Shown: one piece after another, positions 52,985 to 62,228 of the stretch
Layout: each line of letters begins with the position of its first letter
Position numbering within the stretch: position 1 is the first letter of the stretch
Assembly: GCA_001028025.1 (NCBI GenBank)
Contig: LDAQ01000080.1
Location: 1-64,000 of the forward strand
Source: Faecalicatena fissicatena
GTDB taxonomy: Bacteria; Bacillota; Clostridia; Lachnospirales; Lachnospiraceae
Direction: 5' to 3'
DNA: 64,000 nucleotides
Notes under the pieces: generated by a model
Databases searched by the model: none
What the model was told of the DNA's origin: nothing
What the model saw: the letters and a program-made list of their open reading frames with translations, nothing else
Program-made: the position numbers and the translations under genes

Positions 52985-54289
52985 CTATTCGCCAAAACTC
53001 GGCTGTCTCAGATCATCAATCCCTTTTAGTACATCCTCTCCCTTGGAGTTGCCCAGGAACATTCCCTGCATTAAGTTTCCAACCTGAGCGCTGTCCCAGT
53101 ACAAAACACCATCTTCTGCTGTAAATCCGCTGCCTGATGCATTATCCATAACATCTCCGTATGCAGCCGGAACATTTCCCTCAATATCAGTAAATGAACA
53201 TGGGCCCAGATCTTTACGTGCGTCATAATATGCGGTCAGATTCTCAGGCTGTGATAAGAAGTCAAAGTAATCCATAACTGCATCGGCTACTTTTGTGTCC
53301 TTATTTACACAGCGGCCGATTCCACCTGCAGATACTCCGAATTCCTTGTTATCATTTAATGGAATCGGGAACATTCCCCATGATTCCTGTGTCAGTTCCG
53401 GATTCACGGCCTCTACCTCTGCCGGGAATGTGGTATATACAACACCCATTGCATACTCTTCGGATGCCATCTTAGCCACCATATCTTCCCATGTATTCGC
53501 CATAAAGTCCTTACCAAAATAGCCGGCCTTCTCAAGCTCTACCATCTGATCCAGCGCTTTTGACAGCCCCTCTTTTCCTGCAAAGACTTCGCTGTTATCA
53601 TTCAGGCTGTCATAAAAACCTGCATTTTCGGCCTCTTCCTGCGTTGTCAGCTCGCTGAGCCATGTGCCCAGATGCCACTGCGCCGCACCAGGTTCATAGA
53701 TCGGAGTTTTTCCGGCTGCAAGAACCTTATCGCATGCTGTTTTAAAACTTGCAAAATCCTTCGGAACCTCTGTAATCCCTGCTTCTTCGAAAATGGCCTT
53801 ATTATATAATATTCCCCAGCCATCCACACTCCATGTCTGGAACTGCACTACCTTGCCGTCGTTGGATACACCTTCTTTTGCCCAGTCGGTATATCGTCCC
53901 ACCCATTCCTGATCTGACAGATCCATCATATGTTTTTCCGGCTGATACTTGTTAATTGTTACTCCTGAACGTATGTAAAAGATATCTGCACCTTCCCCTA
54001 CTGACAGCTTAGAGTTCAGTACATTCTCATACTGGTCATCCGGGCTCACCTGCCACTCAATGGTATTGCCGGACTCTTCCTCATACTTTGCCGCCAGTTC
54101 CTTGTCAATATCTTTTACCCATCCTGCCGAAGCCGCAATTGTGATGGTGGATCCGCCTTTAGATGCTGTTGCATCCTCTTTCTTGTCTGCTGAATCAGAA
54201 CCGGAATTTCCGCATCCTGCGACCAGTGTCATCATCATTGCTGCTGTAGCTGCCATTGCAGTCATTTTTACCAACTTTTTGTTTCTCAT
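52985..54289 (-). CDS. Carbohydrate ABC transporter solute-binding lipoprotein
   Basis: A 434-residue extracellular binding protein (CUT1, MalE-like). The signal peptide ends in the lipobox TLVAGC (cysteine near residue 26), followed by a Ser/Asp-rich linker. The mature part has the usual two-lobe signatures (TITIAASAGWVKDIDKELAA, VDGWGILYNKAIFEEAGI and YAMGVVYTTFPAEVEA). It delivers an oligosaccharide, probably alpha-galactose-containing given the GH36 neighbour, to the permeases downstream. AAGGAGG precedes the ATG. Confidence 0.93.
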   Translation of the reverse strand: MRNKKLVKMTAMAATAAMMMTLVAGCGNSGSDSADKKEDATASKGGSTITIAASAGWVKDIDKELAAKYEEESGNTIEWQVSPDDQYENVLNSKLSVGEGADIFYIRSGVTINKYQPEKHMMDLSDQEWVGRYTDWAKEGVSNDGKVVQFQTWSVDGWGILYNKAIFEEAGITEVPKDFASFKTACDKVLAAGKTPIYEPGAAQWHLGTWLSELTTQEEAENAGFYDSLNDNSEVFAGKEGLSKALDQMVELEKAGYFGKDFMANTWEDMVAKMASEEYAMGVVYTTFPAEVEAVNPELTQESWGMFPIPLNDNKEFGVSAGGIGRCVNKDTKVADAVMDYFDFLSQPENLTAYYDARKDLGPCSFTDIEGNVPAAYGDVMDNASGSGFTAEDGVLYWDSAQVGNLMQGMFLGNSKGEDVLKGIDDLRQPSFGE

Positions 54290-54325
54290 GTCCTTCCTCC
54301 TTTTTCCTTCGAACCTTATAATGCT

Positions 54326-54331
54326 ATTATA
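54326..54331 (-). promoter_or_regulatory. Candidate -10 of the glycan-uptake operon
   Basis: Minus-strand TATAAT about 37 bases before the binding-protein start, with no matching -35. That fits dependence on an activator such as the divergently encoded YesN-type regulator. Confidence 0.5.
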
Positions 54332-54406
54332 TCCTCTTTTACAAATAAATCTTTAGAAAAAATCCACCTGTTCCTGTGCACATTTTGTACCACCTGTCCG
54401 GGTCTA

Positions 54407-54435
54407 TTGATTTTTCCCCTGCTTTCCTCTATAAT
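54407..54435 (+). promoter_or_regulatory. Promoter of the yesM-yesN type operon
   Basis: TTGATT (54407-54412) and TATAAT (54430-54435) with a 17-base spacer, 37 bases before the start at 54472. Confidence 0.7.
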
Positions 54436-54471
54436 TTTTATAAATAATAATTGTGAAACGAGGTGCGATAT

Positions 54472-56298
54472 ATGAAGTCTCTCCACTCCAAACTGTTTTT
54501 CAGATACGCCGCATTAATTTTTCCAATTATTATTATTTTTATGATTTTACTCTATATTATCTTAGGCAATACGCTCCAGAAGAATGCAACCAGCGAGCTC
54601 CAGGCCGACTGTGATAATATCTCTACACTTCTGGATACACAGATGGAACAGATTGATGAGCTTTCCAAGCGTATTGTCAGCTCTGACCCACTGCAGTCCG
54701 CTCTTGTCCGGGATTTATATTCCCATGATGTTGCCGCATATAATAATAAGCTGGCCTTTTCCACCACACTATTCGATATTATTAAACTGTCTTTTAACCA
54801 TATGAGCCTCAATATTGCAGATATCAAGGGACATTATATTTATGTAGGCAATAACAGTAATTTTTCTATCCAGGATCCGGAAACCTTTTATGAGGTCTCC
54901 TGGTTTCGCCCTGCGCTTACGGCCTATGGCAAGAAACTAATCCTGCCGCCGCATATTCCTGAATTAAACAAATCCGAAACTCCGGTTGTCTCTCTCTGCC
55001 GTGCATTTGCCCCGGGTGATTCCATAGATGAAACTGCAGTTCTGGAACTGCAGCTTGAATATTCTTATTTAGATAAGAAGATAAAGAATGCGCTTCACAA
55101 CCAAAAGGATATCAAACAAATCTATGTATATGACAGTGAAGGTAATCTGGTTTATCCCTATGAGGCCCTGCCTCCTCAAAACCTGAAGGATCGTATGCTG
55201 GAGCTCTCCCGCACACCGGAATTCGAGTCCCAGACCTCGATTTACAAAACCCGGGATGACTCTTCCACTCTTTTTGCATGCCATGCCTCTTCTTTCACTA
55301 ACTGGACGGTATTCGTCACTGCAGCAGAATCAAAGATATTTGCCCCGTTCTATCAGTTTCGGACGCTTCTGGTCACAAGCTCTTTCTTATTGCTGATTTT
55401 GCTGTTGTTTCTGACCTGGCAGATCGCAGACAAACTGACCATTCCACTGAAAAAGCTGGAACAGACAGCGCATGCCCTGACCTTTGACAACCTGAGTTCA
55501 TATGAACTGCCGGATTTTAAAAGCAATTTCAAAGAGCTGGATTCGCTGTACCGCTCCTTTGGACAGATGCAGCAGAACCTGCAGGATTCACTGCAGGATG
55601 CCATATCGGCACATACCATGGCAGCGGATGCCAAAATGCTGGCCCTGCAGTCCCAGATGAATCCACATTTTCTATATAATACGCTGGCTTCCATCAGTAT
55701 CCTGGCCGAAGATGGTGAGAATGAGCAGGCCGTTGAAATGTGCAACTCCCTTTCGGTGCTTCTGCGTTATATGTCTTCCAGTTCCTCTATGGATGTAGCG
55801 CTCTGGCAGGAAATAGAACATCTTCATTCTTATATTTATCTGATTAAGGTAAAATATGGTGAAAGGATCCAGTTTCATATTGATATTGAAGATTCCCTTT
55901 CCACGCTCAAGGTTCCCCGGCTGCTTATCCAGCCATTGGTTGAAAATTGTATCAAATACGCGCTGAATGTGGATCCCCCCTGGATGATACATATTAGCGG
56001 ATATATTCAGGATTCCTGCTGGATCATACAGGTAAAGGATAATGGTTCCGGATTTCCGGCAGACTTTTTGAAGTCATTTTATGGAAAGGTTTCTGAAATC
56101 GACTGGAAAAAGCCGCTTCCCGAGCTTTCCATTAATGGCATGGGAATTCTGAATCTTTATATGAGACTGTTTTTAACATATAAACAGAACATCATTTTCA
56201 GTTTAGACAACCTTCCGGGGAAAGGAGCCTGTGTTACCATCGGCGGCCCACTGTCCGAAGATATAGGAGATAAGGATGATGAAAAATTACAAGATTAA
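54472..56298 (+). CDS. YesM-type sensor histidine kinase
   Basis: A 608-residue membrane kinase. The first helix (about residues 10-32) and second (about 290-315) bracket an extracellular sensor domain. HAMP covers about 315-368, and the His-kinase box is ALQSQMNPHFLYNTLASIS (phospho-histidine near residue 399). The ATPase domain has LVENCIKYAL, DNGSGFP and NGMGILNL. Such kinases sense extracellular or transported sugars. I choose ATG 54472 over the GTG at 54463 because GAGG is eight bases upstream. It overlaps the regulator gene by 23 bases. Confidence 0.93.
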   Translation: MKSLHSKLFFRYAALIFPIIIIFMILLYIILGNTLQKNATSELQADCDNISTLLDTQMEQIDELSKRIVSSDPLQSALVRDLYSHDVAAYNNKLAFSTTLFDIIKLSFNHMSLNIADIKGHYIYVGNNSNFSIQDPETFYEVSWFRPALTAYGKKLILPPHIPELNKSETPVVSLCRAFAPGDSIDETAVLELQLEYSYLDKKIKNALHNQKDIKQIYVYDSEGNLVYPYEALPPQNLKDRMLELSRTPEFESQTSIYKTRDDSSTLFACHASSFTNWTVFVTAAESKIFAPFYQFRTLLVTSSFLLLILLLFLTWQIADKLTIPLKKLEQTAHALTFDNLSSYELPDFKSNFKELDSLYRSFGQMQQNLQDSLQDAISAHTMAADAKMLALQSQMNPHFLYNTLASISILAEDGENEQAVEMCNSLSVLLRYMSSSSSMDVALWQEIEHLHSYIYLIKVKYGERIQFHIDIEDSLSTLKVPRLLIQPLVENCIKYALNVDPPWMIHISGYIQDSCWIIQVKDNGSGFPADFLKSFYGKVSEIDWKKPLPELSINGMGILNLYMRLFLTYKQNIIFSLDNLPGKGACVTIGGPLSEDIGDKDDEKLQD

Positions 56299-57832
56299 AG
56301 TTTTAGTTGTTGAGGATGAAAATCTGCTGTTAAAAAATATCCAAAAAAAGATAACTGCAGTATCCCCTGATTTCCAGATTATTGGAGAGGCTTACAATGG
56401 AAAAGAGGCACTGGAGATCATCCGGAACATCCCGCCCGACATTGTTTTTACGGATATAAAAATGCCGATCATGGACGGTTTGGAGCTTGCCAGAATTCTG
56501 TATGAAGATTATCCCGATATTTCAACGGTTATCGTCAGCGGTTACGATGATTTTGAATACGCCCGCACCGTACTGACCTACCGCGTAAAGGATTATCTGC
56601 TGAAACCCGTACAGCCCGAACAGCTGAAAAGTATTCTGTTTTCGCTCAGAGATACTATCACAGATAAAAAGAAAGCAGATGTCTGCAGCGCATTACGGCG
56701 CCAGCTTAATGCCGAATCACTCCCTCCGTCTTCCGATAAAATAAACGGCATACTGGACCATGCTGACCTTTCTTTATTTTTATTCTGCCTTGATAACCTG
56801 AAATTACGAACTCAGATACAGGGACATATTTCTGATGCCGGCATATATTCCGATATGTGGGCTTCACGGTATGATTTTTCATGGGACTTACTGTTTAAAG
56901 AGGCTGATTTTACAGTGTCGGATTTTTGGATATTTCCTTATGATTCAGAAAATATATTTTTACTGGTTACCGAAGGGCTGTCTGCCGCACCCGAGTCAGC
57001 AGCGCCGCTGATTTTCAGGAACCTGCAGCACCGCTTTCCTTCCTCTTTCATAAACCTTGTTTATGACAAACATACAACCAAATTCCCACACCTGCAGGAT
57101 TCGCTCCGGGCATTACAGAACCGGCTGATCTCCTCGCTTGTCATCGGTAAGGCTTCCTTAATTGCACTGCAGGCAGCGGAGCCCGTTCTTCCTCCTGCCA
57201 TTCTCTCGAAAAATTCTGTCAGTTATTTTCATACAATGACAGCATCCAATAATAATGCGGGATTCAAAACTGCCCTTCTGCAGTTGTTCGGAGAATGGAA
57301 GGAGAATACATATCCCCAGATCTGGGTGCATAAAGTACTGATGCAGTTATTAAGCCTGCTGCAGCAGGATCTGTATATTTCAGATGAAGATTATGAAAAA
57401 ATGTATAGACGCGTCTTTGAAATTCTCGAAGCCCAGAACGATCTGATCTCCTCCGGAGAGAAGATTGCAGCAGAACTTACCCACTGGATTTCGTTAACCT
57501 CCGCGATTCCTACTGATATAGAGATTACGATAGATGAACTGGATACATTTATCCGGCTCCATTACCGGGAGAATCTTAGTTTAACCGATCTGGCAGATAA
57601 ATATCATTTTAACCACTCCTATCTGACCAGAATATTTAAAAAGCAGAAGGGACAGTCCCCTTTGAAATTAATCAATTCTCTGAGGATCGAAGATGCAAAA
57701 GAGCTTCTATTAAATCCGGAGCTTTCAGTCCGGGAAATCAGTGAAATGCTCGGATTTTCTGATCAGCATTATTTCAGCCGGAGTTTCAAAAACTTCACAG
57801 GGCTGTCCCCCAATGAATACCGAAACATGTAA
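56276..57832 (+). CDS. YesN-type response regulator with AraC DNA-binding domain
   Basis: A 518-residue regulator. The receiver (about residues 6-122) has LVVEDENLLLKNI and the phospho-acceptor in IVFTDIKMPIMDG. A long helical middle is typical of the YesN group. The C-terminal AraC domain (about 415-515) has two helix-turn-helix motifs (LSLTDLADKYHFNHSYLTRIFKK and LSVREISEMLGFSDQHYFSRSFKNFTG). It probably activates the divergent binding-protein operon. AGGAG precedes the ATG inside the kinase gene. Confidence 0.94.
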   Translation: MMKNYKIKVLVVEDENLLLKNIQKKITAVSPDFQIIGEAYNGKEALEIIRNIPPDIVFTDIKMPIMDGLELARILYEDYPDISTVIVSGYDDFEYARTVLTYRVKDYLLKPVQPEQLKSILFSLRDTITDKKKADVCSALRRQLNAESLPPSSDKINGILDHADLSLFLFCLDNLKLRTQIQGHISDAGIYSDMWASRYDFSWDLLFKEADFTVSDFWIFPYDSENIFLLVTEGLSAAPESAAPLIFRNLQHRFPSSFINLVYDKHTTKFPHLQDSLRALQNRLISSLVIGKASLIALQAAEPVLPPAILSKNSVSYFHTMTASNNNAGFKTALLQLFGEWKENTYPQIWVHKVLMQLLSLLQQDLYISDEDYEKMYRRVFEILEAQNDLISSGEKIAAELTHWISLTSAIPTDIEITIDELDTFIRLHYRENLSLTDLADKYHFNHSYLTRIFKKQKGQSPLKLINSLRIEDAKELLLNPELSVREISEMLGFSDQHYFSRSFKNFTGLSPNEYRNM

Positions 57833-57865
57833 CAGAGCGGCCAAGGGCCCCCATTCCTCGATAAT

Positions 57866-57906
57866 GAAACAAGCACCGGAATGTCCTGCATTCCAGTGCT
57901 TGTTTC
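57866..57906. terminator. Bidirectional terminator
   Basis: AAACAAGCACCGGAATG pairs with CATTCCAGTGCTTGTTT around a five-base loop, one mismatch. It ends both the YesN-type operon and the converging creatininase cluster. Confidence 0.85.
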
Positions 57907-57923
57907 AATGGACTTTCTTTGAT

Positions 57924-58685
57924 TTAGTAGGTCCACCCATTTTTATTCATTTCTTCAATCGCATCTGCCACAATTCCAACAAGGATATCCAGCATCTGGT
58001 TTCCTTTTTCGATGCTTGCTTTTGTCGGATCTCCCGTAGCTCCGGTCTCTGTAAGTTCTTTGATATCCCAGATGATGCCAGTTGTCTCGTTGATCTCTAT
58101 TACCTTTTCCGGAACCTGACTCTTTGCATACTCCAGGTTGACCAGTTCGGGGCGCACTGCCATCATGATAGATGTTTCGCCCTCGCCGCCGTGTCCCAGT
58201 CCGTTCCATACTTCGAAACGGTCGCCCATGACCGGGCCGACTTTTGTCCACCAGTCAGGCAGATACAGGAATTTGGCATCTTTGTGGCGGTTCTTTACGT
58301 TATGCGCCGCAATCTCAAGAGCCGGAATATTTCCATCGTGTCCGTTGAGTATATAGATATGTTTGATTCCGTTGTTGATCAGACTCTCAAATATATCCTC
58401 TGCAATAGCGATTTCCGTATCATAGCGGAGCGTGATAGACATTGGATACTGATTATAATGGATGGATGTTCCAAACGGAACACATGGAACTACAATGACA
58501 TTATCCAGCTTTTCTGCCACTCTTTTCGCAACTTCCGTCGGTACAAAGTAGTCCGGCCCCAGACAGCAGTGCCAGCCATGGCTTTCGCAGGATCCGAAAC
58601 AGGTGATTGCCGTTACCTGGTCTGCATCCTTGAGTAATTCCTGAACCTCCAGAGCGCTGAATTCATTTAAAAATACTTTTTTCAT
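57924..58685 (-). CDS. Creatininase family amidohydrolase
   Basis: A 253-residue protein of the creatininase superfamily, metal-dependent hydrolases of cyclic or linear amides. The metal-ligand blocks are present: FGSCESHGWHCCLGPDYFVPTEV (Glu, His, Asp), YILNGHDGN, and GLGHGGEGETSIM (His, Glu). ATGDPTKASIEKG near the end is the usual loop. Members act on creatinine, 2-amino-5-formylamino pyrimidines or mycofactocin, so the substrate is not given by the family. It is the last gene of a cluster with an NCS1 permease and an asparaginase, which suggests a nitrogen-rich compound. Confidence 0.88.
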   Translation of the reverse strand: MKKVFLNEFSALEVQELLKDADQVTAITCFGSCESHGWHCCLGPDYFVPTEVAKRVAEKLDNVIVVPCVPFGTSIHYNQYPMSITLRYDTEIAIAEDIFESLINNGIKHIYILNGHDGNIPALEIAAHNVKNRHKDAKFLYLPDWWTKVGPVMGDRFEVWNGLGHGGEGETSIMMAVRPELVNLEYAKSQVPEKVIEINETTGIIWDIKELTETGATGDPTKASIEKGNQMLDILVGIVADAIEEMNKNGWTY

Positions 58686-58723
58686 TGTAAAACCCCTTTC
58701 TTTTTTTGAATATTCTGATTCTA

Positions 58724-60142
58724 TTATAAAGTCTCCATTAACTTATCATCTACCTTCTTATCCGGTGTAAAGCGATAGATAATGTAGTATACAATCAGGG
58801 ATACGATCATTGCGAACAGACCTGCAGGCAGGTTGTATGGCAGTGTAGTTACATACTGGAAGATATATCCCAGCGCTGCGCCAACTATAAAGGAGACGAT
58901 ACCTGCCCAGCGCCATCTCGGCTGTTTGTGCAGCAGCTTATGGTCATACTTCTTATGTCCGACCAGATAGTAGTCTGCCAGAATCGGCGCACACAGCGGC
59001 GGTGCCATTGCACCCAGTGTGTTAATAAAGTTTGCAAAGAAAATCTGATAAAATCCCATTGCACCTAAAATTGTTCCCAGAATACCGCAGATTGCAACCA
59101 ATACTTTTCTGTTTGCCTTTACGCCTACCGCATCCAGAATCGGGCCTGTATACAGAGAGTTACAGTACAGCTCACTGTTATCTGTTGTCCACAGAGATGT
59201 GGTCCATGCGAATACACCGATAAATGCAAACACAACGTTCAGCCCCATCATCCATGCTACATAGTTATACTGCCCTACACTTACACTGCCAATGTAACCT
59301 ACAATATTCAGCAGCGGATTGGTGAAGATGAAACAGGATGCCGCACACAGCCACACTGCCTTCACACTCTTATTGAAGCGGAACATATCAACGCCCATAA
59401 CCGCGCCGGCAATCCAACTTCCGACAACCGCTGTGATACCTGTTCCAAGCCCCAGGCCGCCGAGCTCATTTGCTTTATTCATGAAGCTTCCAAAGCCGCC
59501 GCCTTCTCTCATCATTCCCACGCCAACTACAATGGCCACTACCAAAATAATCGGGCATGCAAATTTTGCAACTTTTTCGATCGCGCTGATCCCTTTTACC
59601 GCACTGTATGTAAATACAAGTCCCCATACTACAACCGCAATCAGCACTTCCAGCGTAATATCCGGAACCGCAGCATATCCCCAGGATGCCGGACTGAATA
59701 TAATGATACCTGATGGGTTTCCAATCAGGCCGCCCCAGATATCTGCCACCATACCTACGATACTGGAAAACCAGCCGAATGTCATGAGCGCCATCATTGC
59801 CATCGGAATAATAAATCCTTTACTTCCGTATGAATATCTGGAAATCAAAGCCAGATTAAGTCCCGTCTTCTGCGCTGCTACCCCGAGCAGTGAGGTCATT
59901 ACAAACAATGCTCCCATTCCCAGAATAATTGCCAGAATTGCTTCGCCCGGGTTCAGCCCCGGTGCCCCTCCGTATCCTGCCAGCGTACCGCCGACAAACA
60001 GACCTGTCGCTACATAGCCGAATCCAACCCATACCATGACCTGGCTGTAAGTGGAACGGCGCTTTTTCATAGGAACGGCTTCCAGCATAAACTCTTCGTC
60101 AACTGTTTCCTCCGGTGTTATGTTTTTCTGTTGCTCCTGCAT
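58724..60142 (-). CDS. NCS1 family purine/cytosine permease-like transporter
   Basis: A 472-residue protein with about twelve helices. The N-terminal QVMVWVGFGYVATGLFVGGTLAG and the middle TTDNSELYCNSLYTGPILDAVG resemble cytosine permeases of the nucleobase-cation-symport-1 family, which import purines, pyrimidines, hydantoins or allantoin with protons or sodium. It sits between the asparaginase and creatininase-family genes and is the presumed importer for this cluster. AAGGAGG precedes the ATG. Confidence 0.88.
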   Translation of the reverse strand: MQEQQKNITPEETVDEEFMLEAVPMKKRRSTYSQVMVWVGFGYVATGLFVGGTLAGYGGAPGLNPGEAILAIILGMGALFVMTSLLGVAAQKTGLNLALISRYSYGSKGFIIPMAMMALMTFGWFSSIVGMVADIWGGLIGNPSGIIIFSPASWGYAAVPDITLEVLIAVVVWGLVFTYSAVKGISAIEKVAKFACPIILVVAIVVGVGMMREGGGFGSFMNKANELGGLGLGTGITAVVGSWIAGAVMGVDMFRFNKSVKAVWLCAASCFIFTNPLLNIVGYIGSVSVGQYNYVAWMMGLNVVFAFIGVFAWTTSLWTTDNSELYCNSLYTGPILDAVGVKANRKVLVAICGILGTILGAMGFYQIFFANFINTLGAMAPPLCAPILADYYLVGHKKYDHKLLHKQPRWRWAGIVSFIVGAALGYIFQYVTTLPYNLPAGLFAMIVSLIVYYIIYRFTPDKKVDDKLMETL

Positions 60143-60175
60143 AATAACCTCCTTAAATTCACCCTCATTCCCGGG

Positions 60176-61186
60176 CTATTTTTCGTGTCCCAGCGTAACC
60201 TCGCCGGCATAATTTGTATTAAATATTTCCCTCACTTTGCTGCTTTCTTGTGTCTGGCCTAACGCCCACATCAGTTTCGTAACAATTGCTTCCGTTGTCA
60301 TATCCCTGCCCTGTATCACCCCACAATCCAATAGTTTTCTCCCTACTTCGTACAGGGAAAAATCACTCTTCTCATATAAACACTGGCTCCTCGCAACTAC
60401 AGAAATCCCACTGTTAATGAGCTTCTCCAGTTTAGGGACCAGGTTTCTTCTTTCAAAATGAGTCCCTCCGGCACCGAATGCCTCGATTATGATTCCCCGG
60501 TATTTCATCTCCAGCAGTCTGTCAAATATATCAGGATTGGTTCCGGGTATCAATTTCAGCAAAAATACATCGGGACATAGATTTTCTTTCAGGCAGAACG
60601 CTCTGCTATGTCTGCTGCTGATATCCAGTTTGTCATACAGGTGTACACCGTCCGCATATACCTCACCCAGATACGGCGCCGAGATACTTTCGAATGCATT
60701 GAACCCCAGCGTCCGGACCTTTACGCCCCTGCAGCCATTGATGATCTTATCATCAAAAGCTATCATGACCCTTGGAATTCCCGCGTCCACCGCCGCAAAT
60801 GCCGTCTGCAGATTTCGTTTTGCATCTGTAAACATCTGCTCTATGGGAATCTGTGCACCGGTAAACACCACCGGTTTGTTCAGATTCTGAAGCATATAGC
60901 TCAGCGCGGAAGCCGTATAAGCCATGGTATCTGTTCCGTGGGTGATAATGATCCCGTCAAAATCCGGAAGCTTCTCTGCCACAATTCTTGCAATGTACTG
61001 CCATTCCTCCGGCTGAATATTGGAGCTGTCCAGGTTCAGGATGTCTTTACTTTCAATCTGAAAATGCTGTTTTAATTCCGGCAGCATATCCAGGATGTCC
61101 CCGCATTTTATGTCCGGGGTAAGTCCCTGTTTTCCCTGTCTGGCCGCGATTGTACCGCCCGTGGTCAATAACAATACCTTCTTCAT
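60176..61186 (-). CDS. Asparaginase, type I-like
   Basis: A 336-residue amidohydrolase. The nucleophile threonine lies in LLLTTGGTIAARQG, and the second catalytic block is GIIITHGTDTMAYTASAL (Thr, Asp). GIIIEAFGAGGTHFERRNLVP marks the C-terminal domain. There is no signal peptide, so it is cytoplasmic. The start is ATG 61186, after GGAAAGG; the frame from 61264 runs into the neighbouring gene's leader. In this setting it could deamidate a pathway intermediate rather than asparagine. Confidence 0.9.
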   Translation of the reverse strand: MKKVLLLTTGGTIAARQGKQGLTPDIKCGDILDMLPELKQHFQIESKDILNLDSSNIQPEEWQYIARIVAEKLPDFDGIIITHGTDTMAYTASALSYMLQNLNKPVVFTGAQIPIEQMFTDAKRNLQTAFAAVDAGIPRVMIAFDDKIINGCRGVKVRTLGFNAFESISAPYLGEVYADGVHLYDKLDISSRHSRAFCLKENLCPDVFLLKLIPGTNPDIFDRLLEMKYRGIIIEAFGAGGTHFERRNLVPKLEKLINSGISVVARSQCLYEKSDFSLYEVGRKLLDCGVIQGRDMTTEAIVTKLMWALGQTQESSKVREIFNTNYAGEVTLGHEK

Positions 61187-61226
61187 AGCCAAATTACACC
61201 TTTCCTGATATTCACGGGCCTGTGTT

Positions 61227-62204
61227 CTACGCAATCTCCAGTGCCTGCTGAAGCATAGAAGCATCTATATTGCCGCCTGTTATAATAAAGCATATCTTTT
61301 TGCCCGGCCCCGTGTCAATCCTGCCGGCCATTGCCGCTGCAATACCCACACAGGAGGACGGCTCTGCAGTAATCTTGCCCAGGAGGGCAACTTCTTTCAT
61401 CGCACGTGCGATATGGTCCTCATCGATCGTCAGAAGGTGGTCCACATTATCCCGGATCAGCCGGTAATTAATCTCTTCCGCTTTACTCACCCGAAGACCG
61501 TCCGCAATGGTCTCTCCCATCTGTACCGTTACCGGATGCCCCACCCGCAGGCTTTCCGTAAATCTCGGAACCTGTTCCGGTTCCACTGCAGTCACGCAGA
61601 CTCCGGAATCCAGCTGCTTCATGGCAAATGCCGCACCGGCTGTCAGGCTTCCCGCCCCGCAGGGTACCACAATCTCATCAAAACCACCGGACTGCTCCCA
61701 TGCCTCCACGGCTGCAGTCCCATGTCCGGCAATGACATAAGGGTCCATATGGGAATGTACCAGGCAGTACCCATATTCCCGGATCAATTCCTCACACTTT
61801 CGGTCCCGGTCCTCCCCGGTAAATCCACAGAGCACCACTTCCGCGCCATACCCTTTTGCTCCTGCAACCTTTGTCTGCGGTGCATTTTCCGGCATCACAA
61901 TCACCGCTTTCGTTCCAAGCATTCTGGCCATATAACTCACCGCCTGGGCGTGGTTCCCACTGGATGCCGCGGTTACGCCTCTTCTTCTTTCCTCTTCCGT
62001 CATACAGAGCATCTTATTGGCAACGCCCCGGACTTTAAAAGAGCCCGTATGCTGTAGATTTTCCATCTTCAGCCAGATCTGTGCGCCTCCAAACAATTTC
62101 TCCAGTCCTTCTGCCCGGATCAGCGGCGTAACTCTTGCATAATCCTGTATCCGTCTTTTCGCCATCATTACATCTGCTATCTGCAGATTTCCTGCAGAAT
62201 CCAT
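61227..62204 (-). CDS. PLP-dependent threonine/serine dehydratase-like enzyme
   Basis: A 325-residue fold type II PLP enzyme. The cofactor lysine is in LQHTGSFKVRGVANKM, the substrate loop in ASSGNHAQAVSYMARMLG, and the phosphate loop in VPCGAGSLTAGAAFAM. There is no ACT regulatory domain, so it is a catabolic-type ammonia-lyase or a related racemase or hydroxy-amino-acid dehydratase. GAGAGGAGG precedes the ATG. It lies between the deacetylase-like and asparaginase genes. Confidence 0.87.
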   Translation of the reverse strand: MDSAGNLQIADVMMAKRRIQDYARVTPLIRAEGLEKLFGGAQIWLKMENLQHTGSFKVRGVANKMLCMTEEERRRGVTAASSGNHAQAVSYMARMLGTKAVIVMPENAPQTKVAGAKGYGAEVVLCGFTGEDRDRKCEELIREYGYCLVHSHMDPYVIAGHGTAAVEAWEQSGGFDEIVVPCGAGSLTAGAAFAMKQLDSGVCVTAVEPEQVPRFTESLRVGHPVTVQMGETIADGLRVSKAEEINYRLIRDNVDHLLTIDEDHIARAMKEVALLGKITAEPSSCVGIAAAMAGRIDTGPGKKICFIITGGNIDASMLQQALEIA

Positions 62205-62228
62205 AAAATTCCCTCCTCTCTCCTGCCT

